Position numbers and translations under genes: made by a program. A model generated the notes under the pieces. The model did no database searches, was not told where the DNA came from, and saw only the letters and a program-made list of their open reading frames with translations. 64,000 bases of DNA, from positions 56,896,108 to 56,960,107 of the forward strand of contig NC_031495.1 of the NCBI RefSeq assembly GCF_000237925.1. The letters are read 5' to 3'. Origin of the DNA: Schistosoma mansoni. Lineage: Eukaryota > Platyhelminthes > Trematoda > Strigeidida > Schistosomatidae. Positions 53,228 through 64,000 of the stretch are shown piece by piece. Position 1 is the stretch's first letter; every line of letters begins with the position of its first letter.

Positions 53228-56200
53228 TATCTCAACAATGAGCACTCACATGCTAACATAAGACAATCCACTTTGATCTTGGTGAGGCGAAGTAAATTAA
53301 ATTAATTCTCAAATTGATCGAAAGATGAACGTACGTTCACTGTGGCCGAGTCAGAAGTTGTGAGTTATAAAAATAAACGTATTAACACACCTAACTTCAG
53401 TGATTCTTAAACAGAGTATAACCACCTTTAATGGTAATTTTGTCGTTTATCTATAGATTAATTATTGTCAGCAGTTGAAGTTGCTGTAGTGTGGGCTTCT
53501 TATGTGAACATATATAAGTAGTATGTAGCGGGGATAGGAAGTGGAAACCTTATCAAAAGAAGTTAGGAATTAAGTGAAGAGGAACGAAAACCTAATGCAA
53601 TCCGAACAACTATATAATTAGAAGAATGATGGAATATGTAAACAACTGTGCAAATGCTGTATTTAATTTATGATTTTCATATTTTACAAAAGGACTGTGT
53701 TAGCTTTCAAGAAATAATATAGTAGTTTATCATACGTCAGTTTTCGTTCACTACATTATATTACGTCCATTGTGCCATTGCTTCTATTCTCGATATCATT
53801 TTGCAACATTTTGAATACTTGTCATTCCCCACTGACAAAAAAGAAACACGATCTTTAGGTTAGGTGTGGTCTTAATCATTAGGATAATAGAAAAATACCT
53901 TAACAAATATCGACGCTAGTCTTAGGCAATCACGGAATTCATCAGCGAAATTAGGAAATTCATACGCAAAATACATGAAGTGAATAGATTGCTTCAGGCC
54001 ATTAAACCAGTTCCTCAACCCAAATAAAACGAGTTTTCTTCAGATAGAAGTCGTTGTACCATCTAGTGACCAAGCATTATGATCAATCAAGCGCGAACAG
54101 TAAAGTATTAGTAAAACCCCTGTTTAATCAAATTATGAAGCCTTCAGTAGTTAATTCAATATTATATAGAAACCATTTACTTTTCAAAGGAACAGGATGT
54201 ATTTCTACCAAATATATAACATTATTGTATTATCTCTGGTTAGCTCAAAGCATCTACTTCATGGGGGAATGGTCATATCGAGAAAAACGGTGGCAGCCAC
54301 CAAGTTTAAAGTTCAAGTAAAATGAAATGAACACATTATGTACATCATGCAAGCAATGATGACACACTGAAAAAATCAGAAACGAAACCCAAATTTAATA
54401 CAATAGCATCATCTTGAGGAGAAAATGTTCTCGGTACGAGGTATGTGTATATACTTTGCTTCCACTTACATAGGATAAGCGAATATCTAGTTACATCCAC
54501 TCCTACTGAAATCCGAAAGTACATTGTCTTATTGACTGAACTTATTTGTAAGTGTAACTTGGATGTCCGATTGTCAAACACAAAGAATTTACTTCCATCA
54601 TCATTGAAATCAGGACACAGAGTTTGGTTAGGTATTCTCACCTAAAGTTCTCAACCAGGTAGGGCGAAAATATCCCAATCAGATACTACAATATCTGTTA
54701 TTTGTTCTGAAGCACACTACTTTGTCTAAGTCAACATGGTGCTGTGAGTGAAGCGATAATGAATATTTATTAAGTTGTCTAGTACATGGTGTTTACCGAG
54801 AGATCACAGAGTTTCCTATATCATTACAAATCCATTAGGCTTGCTCGTTATTCCTCATTCATAGGGTCGTTTAAAGATGATTTTGCTGTTTGACTATACA
54901 ATGGCTCAGCAACCTTGCGATCAACAGAGAAGAGTCACAATTTAGCAGTATTCAGATGCCACTTATGTTCACATAAATGAAGTGTAGGCTGAGAATTGCA
55001 CTGCTTTAAACCCAATTTCTTTGCATATGTTCTAGACCATTTGTCTTCCCTAAAATCTTTGGGGAATGGAGGTGTACCAACTAACACTAAACGTAGGCCC
55101 ACGGTTTCCTACTGATTATCTACAGTCATCTAAACTCAAAATATAATGCATAGAATGTAGAGTCGCTTGCGCTAGTAGCCATCAAAGTTTGATTGGTAAA
55201 ATCCGTGCATTGCTAAGGACTAGACAAAAATAACACTGGTCATTACTAGACGAACAATTAGTGTATAGCTTATTTTAAAAGAAATAGCTTTTAAAAGTAT
55301 ACTGGTGGTACTCAAAAAGAAACTACATGTTTGCCATTACACCTGCGTCATCAGTTAATTCTGCAGTATACCGAACATAATGTTCTTTTCCTTATTTCAC
55401 AAACCTTGTGTGCTGTTTCCTACCAGCATCTTTATGTTTGGATTCGGTTGGCCGACCGCTACTGTACAGTTGAATAGAGAACTATCACTTAAGTTGTTTA
55501 ATGAATTTAACACAAAGCAAAACAGCCCGAAATTTTAAAAAGTCTGGTCACGAGGCCAAAAATACTTTTAATGAGAAACCCAGGATCAGAGTATCGAAAA
55601 TCCGCTAAATTCAGACAACTCATCCTTTGAAAAAGTAGCTACCTATTTTGCACTATACTATTCAATAAGCTAAATTAATTTTAGCTGAAGATTCAAGTGT
55701 CATTTTTTACAATTTCTTAATATATGTTTTGATACTGTCCGCCAAAATTTATAATTCTAATGTAAGTAATTAATTCATTATGTTTGAGGACTTTAGTAAT
55801 GCTACATAATTTGTATCCTTTATGTATATAATGTGTAAAAGGATGGGCTTGGTAGTTCATTAACTAACCAGGTTTATCTAGGTTAATTGATGAGACGGCG
55901 TATGGTTCACATGACTACAGTATATCTTCTCGAACGCAAATATTTTTCTGAGTCTTCACAGTGTTTCTGGTTAGGGTTGATTTGTGTGTTATATACAATT
56001 TACGTAAAAAGAATAGACCATTCGACACGTTTATTACTATCATTTTTACTCGATGATAAAACGGTTTTTCATTTTAGTTTTAAACGGCCTGGGAACCATG
56101 TAAAGTTATATCTGCTGCTCATGTGTATTGAATTACATAAAAGAGCTGAGAAGTATTTTCTTGATCAACTACCTCACATGCTATACTTCGACTCATATTT

Positions 56201-57559
56201 TTATGAAGTCTAGTAGTCATAGGCTACACTTTATATTCTGCTTCGAGCAAATGATTAGTATTATACGTCTTTATATGCTACGTATAACCTACAACATACT
56301 ACATCAGCTCGGCTATACGTTTTTGATTCTAACGGGTGGATGAGTGAATATGAATATAAGAAAAGACAAGCAAGTTTCTGTTCAAACTGTATAATAGTAT
56401 TTGATTTACAATGTAGCGAATATATATATACGATTAACAAGCCACTCATTTATCTGTTTTTAGTAGACAAATAAAGCAAAATGGAAAAGTTTAAAATGAA
56501 AATATTCGGAGAAATGTTCTTTTTTTAATACAAAGAAAATTGAACAGCTTTGCATCGATGTCTATCTCCTCATGCATATGATTACTAGACAAACTGATTG
56601 GATTTACTAAGAGGTAAGGAAAAGTAAATAATAATAAGAGAAAAACAAATCGTTGTTTGTTCTTTTGAAAGACTGGTTCTAGTCAAGAGATAATACGTAT
56701 ATGACGAGATTTTAAAAAGTAATATTGAATGATAATGATAAACAACATTAGTTTGTAACGGTATTCATAGGAAAGTGTTACAAAATACAGCAATGGATTG
56801 ATATCATAATAACATAAATTTTGTTCCACGAAAATCGACATGAGATGAATAAAAGAAATTAGATTATTCTGTTAATATAATTAGAATATTTAGTTGATTC
56901 AGAAAACTCTCAAGAACAAGCAGAGTACACATCGGACATCAGTACCCAATCCACAGTGTAACAGTGCATAACAGGGGGTAGATAGACAAAACCGGGTGTG
57001 AGCAGAACAATGTCCATAATAAGAAGAAAAACTACATAGGAACATAATGAATAAGTCGAAAGGTTAAAAAATAGGCTAATGAAGATGCAATAGCAATTTA
57101 AAAAAAAACACTTAAAAGTAAAAACACATTTTTACAATGAGGTAACTCAATAGAAAATTTCATGGGAAAATAAATAAAATAAGTGAATAATTGTAAATAA
57201 GACTGTGTCAGGGCAAGATCAAATAATGCTGTTGATCAGTTATTACTGATAAATAAATTCTATTCAACTAATCAATGAGATGGTTTAAAATAGAATTAAG
57301 CCTTCAGATAAAGCATTTTTATAGAACACTTGTCATGATAGATTTGTTTCATGTATAAATATGTGTGAATAATGATAGAAATCCATCATGCTTTTTAAGG
57401 AAGCATAAATAACACTAATCTCAGTAAACAAGAATACTCATATATATATATAATGAAGCACCAGGTAATTGCCATGAAAGACAATAAACCTTTAGGTGAA
57501 GAGAACCATTGAATAAAGGAGACAAGACAAGCGTGCATTAGATAAATCAAAATATTGGT
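53228..57559. other. Intergenic region left of the TMCC-like stop codon
   Basis: 4.3 kb. Open frames of 88-108 codons (54054-54320, 54345-54641, 55887-56213) lack splice context and recognisable domains. No gene is claimed. Confidence 0.4.
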
Positions 57560-57770
57560 TCAAGTCATTTCACGGGAAAAACTTCGAAAAAATGACAGGA
57601 TAGCAATAAGTATATTTCTCCAGTATTGAGATCTTCGATGTATGGTTGTTGTTGTTGTAGCCGGATTTGTAATGGTATCATCTTCCCTGAGCCATAAAAT
57701 AATAGGATCCGATGTATATACAAGCAAACAACTAGCTAACAATGTCATGGAAAAGCAAACAGCAAGTTTC
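57560..57770 (-). CDS. TMCC-like exon, second membrane segment, stop
   Basis: One base plus 70 codons including TGA. Starts KLAVCFSMTLLASCLLVY after a split Arg codon. The tail includes TTTTTIHRRSQYW. Acceptor cgtatag. Confidence 0.7.
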
Positions 57771-60700
57771 CTATACGAAAAAACAAAACAGATGAAAGTG
57801 AATGAACAAATATACAATTAATTAAACAAATTTAGAATAGAAACGATGGTCTATTGCATAAATCAATAGGGTGGAAATTATAAACTGATGACATGCTATG
57901 GTATTTCGAAAACAAATTCAATAACATCAATCAATGAGATATATAACAAGAGTTGTGAAGTTGATGTAGCTAGTCACTTAAATGCCCTGGTATGACCGAG
58001 GATAGGGAGAGTATGCTCTCCCTCTCGAAATGCCCCCACATGACCACGAGTATACAGCCACTAACAGGAAAGTCCTGCTCACTGCCTTCTCGAAGCGGGA
58101 GTCTTACGAAATTGGGAGGGTGAAAAGAGAATTCCGGTACTTTATCCGGGTTGGTGGACACGGATGGTCAACCCAGGGGAGTTAGAAAACCCTCATTCCA
58201 AACCAAAGGCTCTTGGTGGGGCTCTCTAAGAAAACCAATTGCTTTGGTTTGTGCATGCAGGCAGTAACACGGCCCTCACGCAAACCAATGATAGCTACTA
58301 CTGGCTTCATCGCTATCGTGTAGAGAATATGTATTTATTGCCCCCTTGTATCAATGTTTGTGTGTTCAAATAAATAAATAGACCAAGATGAGATTATACG
58401 GGATCTTTTTGTTGTTATTATTATGGTAAGATGAGAATTTGGTTACTATTGTAAAATATGGATACCAAAGACAATATGAGCGAAATATAGATCCTTATTC
58501 CAAAATAGAGATAAAAACTATTTCCCTGTCATATGAATAAATTGGATTTCTATAAGGGTGATAGGTACACCCAATTGTTGATGACGGAAATTGTAAACAT
58601 CGAATAACTACTTACAACACAAGAAAAGATAATTTGAACCATTTAACCAAATATATTAATTTGTGAAAAGTGTGTATGAAATAAGAATTTTGAACATTTT
58701 AGAATTACCAAGCCAACAGAATAGATATATTTTAGTTAGCAGTGGAATTTTGAACGACTATTTCGTTTTATTTGCGACATGTTAGCTGGATATGCCTGAA
58801 GTTCAGCCGTGACGTTAACACCGTTGTACAGGTTAACGGCTATCTGAACTAGCTGGTCCCGTGGATAACGCGTAGTGTGTAGGAAACGAAAGGTATCATG
58901 TTTAAGTCCCAGAGTGAACATCAACATTGGGATGAAGGTACATTAATCTGAAGAGTCACGAATAGGAAGAAACACGAGTGGAAGACACATAATCCGACTG
59001 TTTTGAATTACACTGGAATCATGAACCGATAGATCTAAGGCCAACATTAGAAACCTGGATGTGCTGGAAGGCCGTTTCGTTCTAGCATAGGACTCGGTAG
59101 TGTGCATCCATGAACATGCATGCGGACGCTTGACTTCTATAATACTGAGTTGGGATCCAGAAGTGTGAATGTCTAACTTCGACCAATTTCCATTGCTCTT
59201 GGTAGGTGACTGTCTTACAGCCGGCACAGTTTGGCCCCACTAGTCACGGCTTCTCACTAGGATTCCAGGAATTTCCCGAAGTTAGTCACTAGTGAGCACA
59301 TGCTAATTGTCGGTAAGGAGTTGTAGAGATTGTTGAATCTGATTGGAATCACGAGCTTTTACTAAATGGCTATGTCGAAGCAATCCAAACGCGATGTACA
59401 AGACAACAAGGACCAGTGAAGATTTAGTCAAGAATATTAACAAGACAATTCGAACTTTTTTTGACTATGATATGTTATAACAAAACCAAAGTGTATTACA
59501 AATTGTTAAAAATAATTCTTTAAAACAATAAAATATACCTATTTTCCGTTAGAACAGCGCCCAGATTTAAACAACGTATAAGCACTTGAAGTAGCATAGT
59601 AACTAGTGCGAAGAATGACACACATAAATCAGTTAAATAGTGTAAAACTTTACGACGAATACGATCTAATTCTGTACCATGTGATTCAAGTGTATTGGAT
59701 TGATCATGAGGTTTTTCAATCATGCTTACCTATCGAAATGAAGAAAAAAAAATTGACCTTAATATTCATTTAGTTAAAATTAATTAATTTAAATTATAAC
59801 TCAAATGATAATTATTATAAATAAGTAAAAGGTAATAAATTATCAACGAATTAAAATTGTTTATCTGATAAGATTAGTTTCTTTTTATTCAGAAATTAAA
59901 TCTTAATCGTATTTTAAAAGATAGTTAAGTTTATAGATCAATTATTAATATGAAGTTGATATTGTTTGGAGATAATCTTTTTCGATCGCCTAATCTTTAA
60001 AATAGTTTCCATCATGAACTCCGATTTAGAGTTAACGAGTGACTAAGGAGAAGTGTGATACGTAGCTTTAATTTTTGAATCTAGCATAATTCAATAATGT
60101 ATACACATGGAATAGGATCTATAGCTTTTAAATTATTCAACCGATAGGATATAGTATTCAGTTTTTGAAAGTAACGTAGATTGAACTACCATCTGGCTAC
60201 TAATGTTATGGTGAAAGATATGAAATTTCAATGCTTCAGTCATTAGGTATGTATAACGTGTGGACAGTTATTTTTCTAAATACTATAAATAATCCATGAA
60301 GTTTGATAAATATGAAAAAACTCTTTTCTTGTGACAAAAGTTCAGTTGATAAATTCATTAAAAATCAATACAGTCAACGGGAGCAGAATATATTCTAGAA
60401 GAATTCATTCAAGAATTGAAATATAATAGTTTCACGAAACGGATGGAATATGATTAGACGTGGATTTCAGAAAGCACGTTTTATTCTGTTTGAGATGCGT
60501 CCGTTAAATTTACTCTGAATTAATGATAGGGAGTAAAGCAGCTGAGCGTGTCGACCGCTTCACTTATCTTGGGAGTCTCATCAGCCCTTGTGGTCTGGTG
60601 TGTGACGAAATCTCAACACGGATACAGAAGACTCGACTAGCTTTCGCCAACTTGCGTCATTTATGGCGTAGGCGAGATATCCGTCTAGCAACCAAAGAAC

Positions 60701-62448
60701 GGGTTTACTGTGTAGTAGTTCGGTCCGTCCTACTTTATAGCAGCGAAACATGGCCGATAAGAGTACAGGATATTCGTAGGCTACTAGTATTCGATCATAG
60801 GTGTCTTCGAAGCATTGCTCATATATCCTAAGACCACCGAGTAAGTAATGCAGTCGTTAAGAAACGGGTTCTAGGTAAGGATGGCAAATTGATTGATGAA
60901 GTAGTGAAACTTCATCAGTTAAGATGTCTGGGACATGTGTTACGTATGCCCAACCACCGACTGCCCCGACGTGCAATGTTTCATGGTGTAGGAGTAGGTT
61001 GGAGGAAAGCTAGGGGCGGTCAGACCAAACCGTGGCACAAATCCATGAAGTCACTGACAAGTGGACTGAGCCATGTTGGTAGGTGTAGACTACCTGGTTG
61101 GGATCCGCGAGATGACAACAACCGATGGTTAGAGACCTTGAATGACGTGGCTCAAAATTGTTTGCGAAGGAGAAGGTGCATTCATTCTTTGTGTTCTTCC
61201 AAATTCTAATCTTCTAAATTCATGTGTTTATCTTTTTCCTCTTTCCAAATTTATTTCACTGGAATATACTCCTTGAATAACATCTTCAAACCCTAATCTT
61301 TCAGATTACTGCTTATACTCTTACTACTTCTACCACTATGGGATTTGAATCGACAATTGTATCTCTGTGCTAATGTGGTATGGCAACCTGAACTGATGTA
61401 CGTACGTACGAAGTTCTACATTGTTGCTGACTGACTGAGCCACATCCTGATGTTAACATTCATACCGGGTCTCAAACCCAGTAACTTTAGTCGCTAAACA
61501 TCTACTGTATTATTTACTGACCTAATGAGTACAGATAACCACTAACTCATACAATGGGTAGACTTTTTAGACCAGTATTAGTATGGGTTTGAATTATCCT
61601 GTTGCTGACACTGCGGACCAGTGGTCAGTCTGTGCAAGTTCATTTACTCTATAAAATTGTTAATATGGTTATAGCGAGGCTAATCCGAACAGGATGAGTT
61701 TATCTCAATAAACGCTAATTTAAAATCCAGTCCTCCATGTCAACAACGAGATAATTTAAACCTTACTATTAATGTAATGGTTTCGGCTACCACTGCAAAA
61801 ACGTTATATCAACAAGATGTAACAGAGTTAGAAGGAAAAAACGACACTCCACACAATTTATATATACGATTTAATAATAACGTGTTCATTGATTATTATA
61901 AGCCGTCAAGATAAAAAGCTTTAGAAAAAAAATCAATCTGAAATGAAAACAACTTCTGATTGCTAAGCAATTACGGATAACATAATAGGTGAATCCTATA
62001 CGATTATTTAAAGCCAAATGGAAGTCAATTAGTTGATCGCTCAACTTTTGAACATGGTCAACTCTAATCACGTTCTATCACTACAAAAATCATCATTTAA
62101 TATTACCTATCAAATTAAAAAAGCCGGCTTAAAAAGAAAATTTACACTAAAAAAATGGATTCAATAAAATTACATGGATTTAATCTTATTTCACATAATG
62201 CAGAGAAATAACAAACAAACACCAACCTTATTATTAATACTTGTAATATTATCACTTAGATCGCGTATTTTTGTAGTCACTTGATATTCAACTGAATATA
62301 AGGAATCATGAAATTCATTACGTATAGCTGCTAATTCATGTGGTAAAGCTTGTCGAGATTCTTCAGCTATAGCATCCAATCGTTCAATACGTGAACTGGC
62401 ATCGGTTAGTTTTTGATTCTGTAACTCGGCTTTTGTGGTTGCATCACG
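57560..62448 (-). CDS. TMCC-like transmembrane/coiled-coil protein, 3' part (3 exons)
   Basis: Exons (- strand) 62448-62227, 59729-59539 and 57770-57560 join in phase (624 nt, 207 residues plus stop). The first encodes a charged helix (SSRIERLDAIAEESRQALPH, then ELAAIRNEF and TTKIRDLSDN), likely coiled coil. The second encodes a hydrophilic lead-in and a membrane segment (LCVSFFALVTMLLQVLIRCL). The third holds a second membrane segment (LAVCFSMTLLASCLLVY) after a short loop, then a C-terminal tail with a Thr run. A coiled coil followed by a C-terminal hairpin of two membrane segments is the plan of TMCC1-3, endoplasmic reticulum proteins. The match is by architecture and weak local similarity, so the family call is tentative. 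The 5' exons lie beyond the window. Confidence 0.62.
57970..58381 (+). mobile_element. Short retroposon with (AAAT)n tail, copy 2 (TMCC-like gene intron)
   Basis: + strand. Shares with copy 1 the start AATGCCCTGGTA, the CCGGGTTGGTGGACA segment, AGTTRGAAAACCCT and the AAATAAATAAATA tail. It lacks about 120 bp of the middle of copy 1. Confidence 0.75.
58735..58935. mobile_element. Degenerate Sm-alpha SINE fragments, head to head
   Basis: 58738-58800 is a - strand hammerhead end (AGCAGTGGAATTTTGAACG, TTAGCTGGATATGCCTG). 58850-58935 is + strand: B box like GTTTAAGTCCC, then GAGTGAACATCAACATTGGG. The two halves face each other. Confidence 0.55.
59040..59345 (-). mobile_element. Hammerhead SINE, degenerate (TMCC-like gene intron)
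   Basis: - strand. Includes the 5' region of the family (TCACTAGTGACTAACTTCGG, GAGAAGCCGTGACTAGTGGG) and a decayed hammerhead (59104-59061, ACCGAGTCC..., GAACGAAACGGCC). The tRNA-like part is shortened. Confidence 0.7.
59539..59729 (-). CDS. TMCC-like exon, first membrane segment
   Basis: 63 codons plus two bases. VSMIEKPHDQSNTLESHGTE, then LDRIRRKVLHYL, then about 20 hydrophobic residues. Acceptor cgatag, donor gtatat. Confidence 0.7.
60512..61440 (+). mobile_element. RTE-like LINE, copy D, 5'-truncated (TMCC-like gene intron)
   Basis: + strand. Open stretches at 60523-60831 ([32 protein letters not shown]) and 60889-61209 ([39 protein letters not shown]), separated by a stop. Ends in the family's 3' signature TTGCTGACTGACTGA. 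Only the region after the RT domain is present. Confidence 0.8.
61440..61560 (-). mobile_element. Sm-alpha SINE fragment next to LINE D
   Basis: - strand B box complement (GGGTCTCAAACCCAGTAAC) and the GTACAGATAACCACTAACT end of the second subtype. It directly follows the 3' end of LINE copy D. Confidence 0.55.
62227..62448 (-). CDS. TMCC-like exon, coiled-coil segment
   Basis: 74 codons, phase 0 at both ends. Acceptor attttag at 62449-62450, donor gttggt. Heptad-like spacing of Leu/Ile (RIERLDAIAEES, HELAAIRNEF). Confidence 0.7.
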
Positions 62449-62574
62449 CTAAAATAAAAAAGGAGAGGAAGGTCGAAACTATGTGTTAAAGTTGTTACCA
62501 TCATTATCATTTAAATGAATGCATAAAATTAGTCTGTCAGTCAGTTAGCTAATAAAATTGGTCTGACTAACTTC

Positions 62575-62890
62575 GCGAGGAGATCCCCGAAGTTCTAATG
62601 AAAAGCTATGTTCATTGGAGTACAATCTTGTCGGGTGTGAGGAAGTTATCCATCGAACACAAATGAAAATGATTGTGCAATATAGCAAATTAATTAAAAT
62701 TAGACGTGTATACTTTTAGATGGCAACTTAGTGGTCTTAATATAAAGCTCTTGCAGCCAGACCTGAAAGCCATAATGGGTTTGATCCTCAGCGAGAGAGG
62801 GGTCATAGATGCGAACCGCTGAAAAACCCCACACTATGACAAAACAGTTATTTAGTGCTTTCTTGATCTCACTGAGACGAAGATGATAAT
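62575..62890 (+). mobile_element. Hammerhead SINE, degenerate, near full length
   Basis: + strand. 5' region (GAGATCCCCGAAGTTCTAAT, TCGGGTGTGAGGAAGTTATC), tRNA-like part (ACTTAGTGGTCTTAAT, GGGTTTGATCCTC), then a decayed hammerhead (62811-62857, CGCTGAAAAACCCC..., GACAAAAC). Lies just upstream of the first TMCC-like exon seen here. Confidence 0.7.
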
Positions 62891-63029
62891 GAGGGGCGAA
62901 AAAAAGCCTCTGTAGTAATTGACAACATCTGATTTCCTGTTTACTGTTCGATCGAGACAGCCGTCGAAACCTGACTAACAGTTTGACATACTATAATTTC
63001 CATAAAATGGATTCTATCTAGTCGAGACA

Positions 63030-63100
63030 TGTTCACTTGTGAATCATACAAACACATCCACTAAACTACTGAGTCCAGGTAGCTATTAAGTTGTCTATCG
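63030..63100 (-). mobile_element. Possible SINE fragment
   Basis: CATCCACTAAACTACTGAG and CCAGGTAGCTATTAAGTTGT resemble the end of the second SINE subtype at 39060-39110. Short. Confidence 0.4.
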
Positions 63101-63101
63101 G

Positions 63102-63602
63102 GTACGACATTATATCCCATACCGTAATGAAACATCGGAAGAAATCAAACGGATCTTAAACAAGCGTGATACAAGAGTGTATTTTCGGATATGTGACACT
63201 ATAAGATCGTCATTGGTGAAAGTTAAGGATAGGTTACCAAAAGAAGAACAACAAAATATTGTATATGAGATCGATTGTCATGATTGTAATGCAGCTTATA
63301 TTGGAGAAACATCCAGACAATTGAATGTAAGGTTGAAGGAACACAAATAGTGTTTAAAAAATGTTCCCAAAACTTCAGTTGACATAAGGAAACTTGAGAA
63401 TAAGTCTGCAATAACGTTACACGCGTTAGAAACAGGACACATGATTAATTTTGAAGGGGCCAAAATACTTTAGAAAGGTTTCAACACTCATAAAGAAAGA
63501 TTGACAGCAGAAGCGCCGTATATATGGGTGAATAAAAACAGCCTAAACAGAAAGGATGGTATTCAGCTAGCAACCATTTGGCAAATATTCATCGACAAGT
63601 AA
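63102..63602 (+). pseudogene. Penelope-like element fragment, GIY-YIG endonuclease domain
   Basis: One frame of 167 codons, ending in TAA and broken by two in-frame stops. It holds VYEIDCHDCNAAYIGETSRQ followed by LNVRLKEHK, the typical start of the GIY-YIG nuclease at the C-terminus of Penelope-like retroelements, then SAITLHALETGH and KERLTAEAPYI. The upstream part (RNETSEEIKRIL, RVYFRICDTIRSSL) matches the usual lead-in. The RT domain is absent. This is a 3' fragment, as expected from 5' truncation. Confidence 0.8.
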
Positions 63603-64000
63603 TTTGACCCTTCCTTTATTCAACCTGTTTGTTTCACATGAATCGTTATTATGACTGAAATCAATATGAGTTATGTTTAGCATTACAATTATGTACTTGA
63701 TGATTCTCACTTTTACTTGCAATTCGATGATTAAGAAACAACTTTTCAACCTTCAATTTGCACTTTTATTCTTATTTTTACTCACATAGAAACATGTCAA
63801 CACTGAATATCATTCATTAATAACTCATCTTACACATACATACACACACACAATTCATCCAATCTCCTTTTATTTCACATCGTTGAACTTTTCACTTGAT
63901 TCTCATTCAACTGACTCATATTATCCTGTTTACAAAATTCGACATCAAAATATGATCGGATTAACGTAGTAAAGATTTTGATGTAATTGTTAAAAAAACA
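63603..64000. other. Right edge
   Basis: AT-rich, with a CA-type run near 63830-63850. Nothing recognised. Confidence 0.5.

Noticed and set aside
54345-54641. Overlapping frames of 98 codons (-) and 66 codons (+)
   Set aside because: Overlap on opposite strands with no domain; most likely chance.
55887-56213. 108-codon + strand frame
   Set aside because: Hydrophobic, low-complexity translation of AT-rich DNA; no homology recognised and no supporting splice sites or neighbours.

Overview
The window looks like nuclear DNA of a blood fluke (Schistosoma or a close relative). It is AT-rich and intron-rich. Spliced genes make up a small share of it, and one gene has a 36-bp micro-intron of the kind schistosomes use near gene starts. 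It also carries tRNA-derived SINEs with hammerhead ribozymes (the schistosome Sm-alpha type), RTE-like LINEs, Ty3/gypsy fossils and a Penelope-type endonuclease fragment. Species cannot be fixed from the sequence alone.

Three host genes can be assembled from splice sites and reading phase. (1) CTDSPL2-like HAD/FCP-SCP phosphatase, + strand, 2871-14886: eight coding exons joining in phase to 479 codons plus stop. (2) EFHC1-like (RIB72-type) ciliary microtubule-inner protein, - strand, 49207-17295: eleven coding exons joining to 648 codons plus stop, with three DM10 domains and a C-terminal EF-hand-like region. (3) The 3' part of a TMCC-like coiled-coil membrane protein, - strand, 62448-57560: three exons, with the 5' end beyond the window. 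CTDSPL2 and EFHC1 are convergent, tail to tail, with 2.4 kb between their stop codons. EFHC1 and the TMCC-like gene lie in tandem on the - strand.

Most other recognisable sequence is mobile-element debris. 1-2060 is a Ty3/gypsy fossil with a SINE nested in it. Intron 6 of CTDSPL2 holds a near full-length antisense RTE-like LINE (copy A) with a 668-bp tandem duplication of its 5' end. Intron 10 of EFHC1 holds a second, antisense copy (B). Truncated relatives are C (43.5-44.5 kb) and D (60.5-61.4 kb). A second RTE-type family occurs at 28.4-29.5 kb and 50.1-51.0 kb, and the two copies share the same decayed 3' half. Hammerhead SINEs of two related kinds occur at about a dozen sites, mostly in introns of EFHC1 and the TMCC-like gene. 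A gag-like gypsy fossil (52.0 kb), a solo LTR with a 4-bp target-site duplication (52.86-53.22 kb) and a Penelope-like GIY-YIG fragment (63.1-63.6 kb) lie in the right-hand third.

The most notable points are: a chimeric insertion in intron 7 of CTDSPL2 that joins an antisense copy of the gene's own intron 4 to a short retroposon, best explained by template switching during reverse transcription; SINEs flanked by or ending in inverted repeats; a fully canonical hammerhead core at 1080-1125; and the shared-decay LINE pair around EFHC1. No operons, CRISPR arrays or prokaryotic features were seen.
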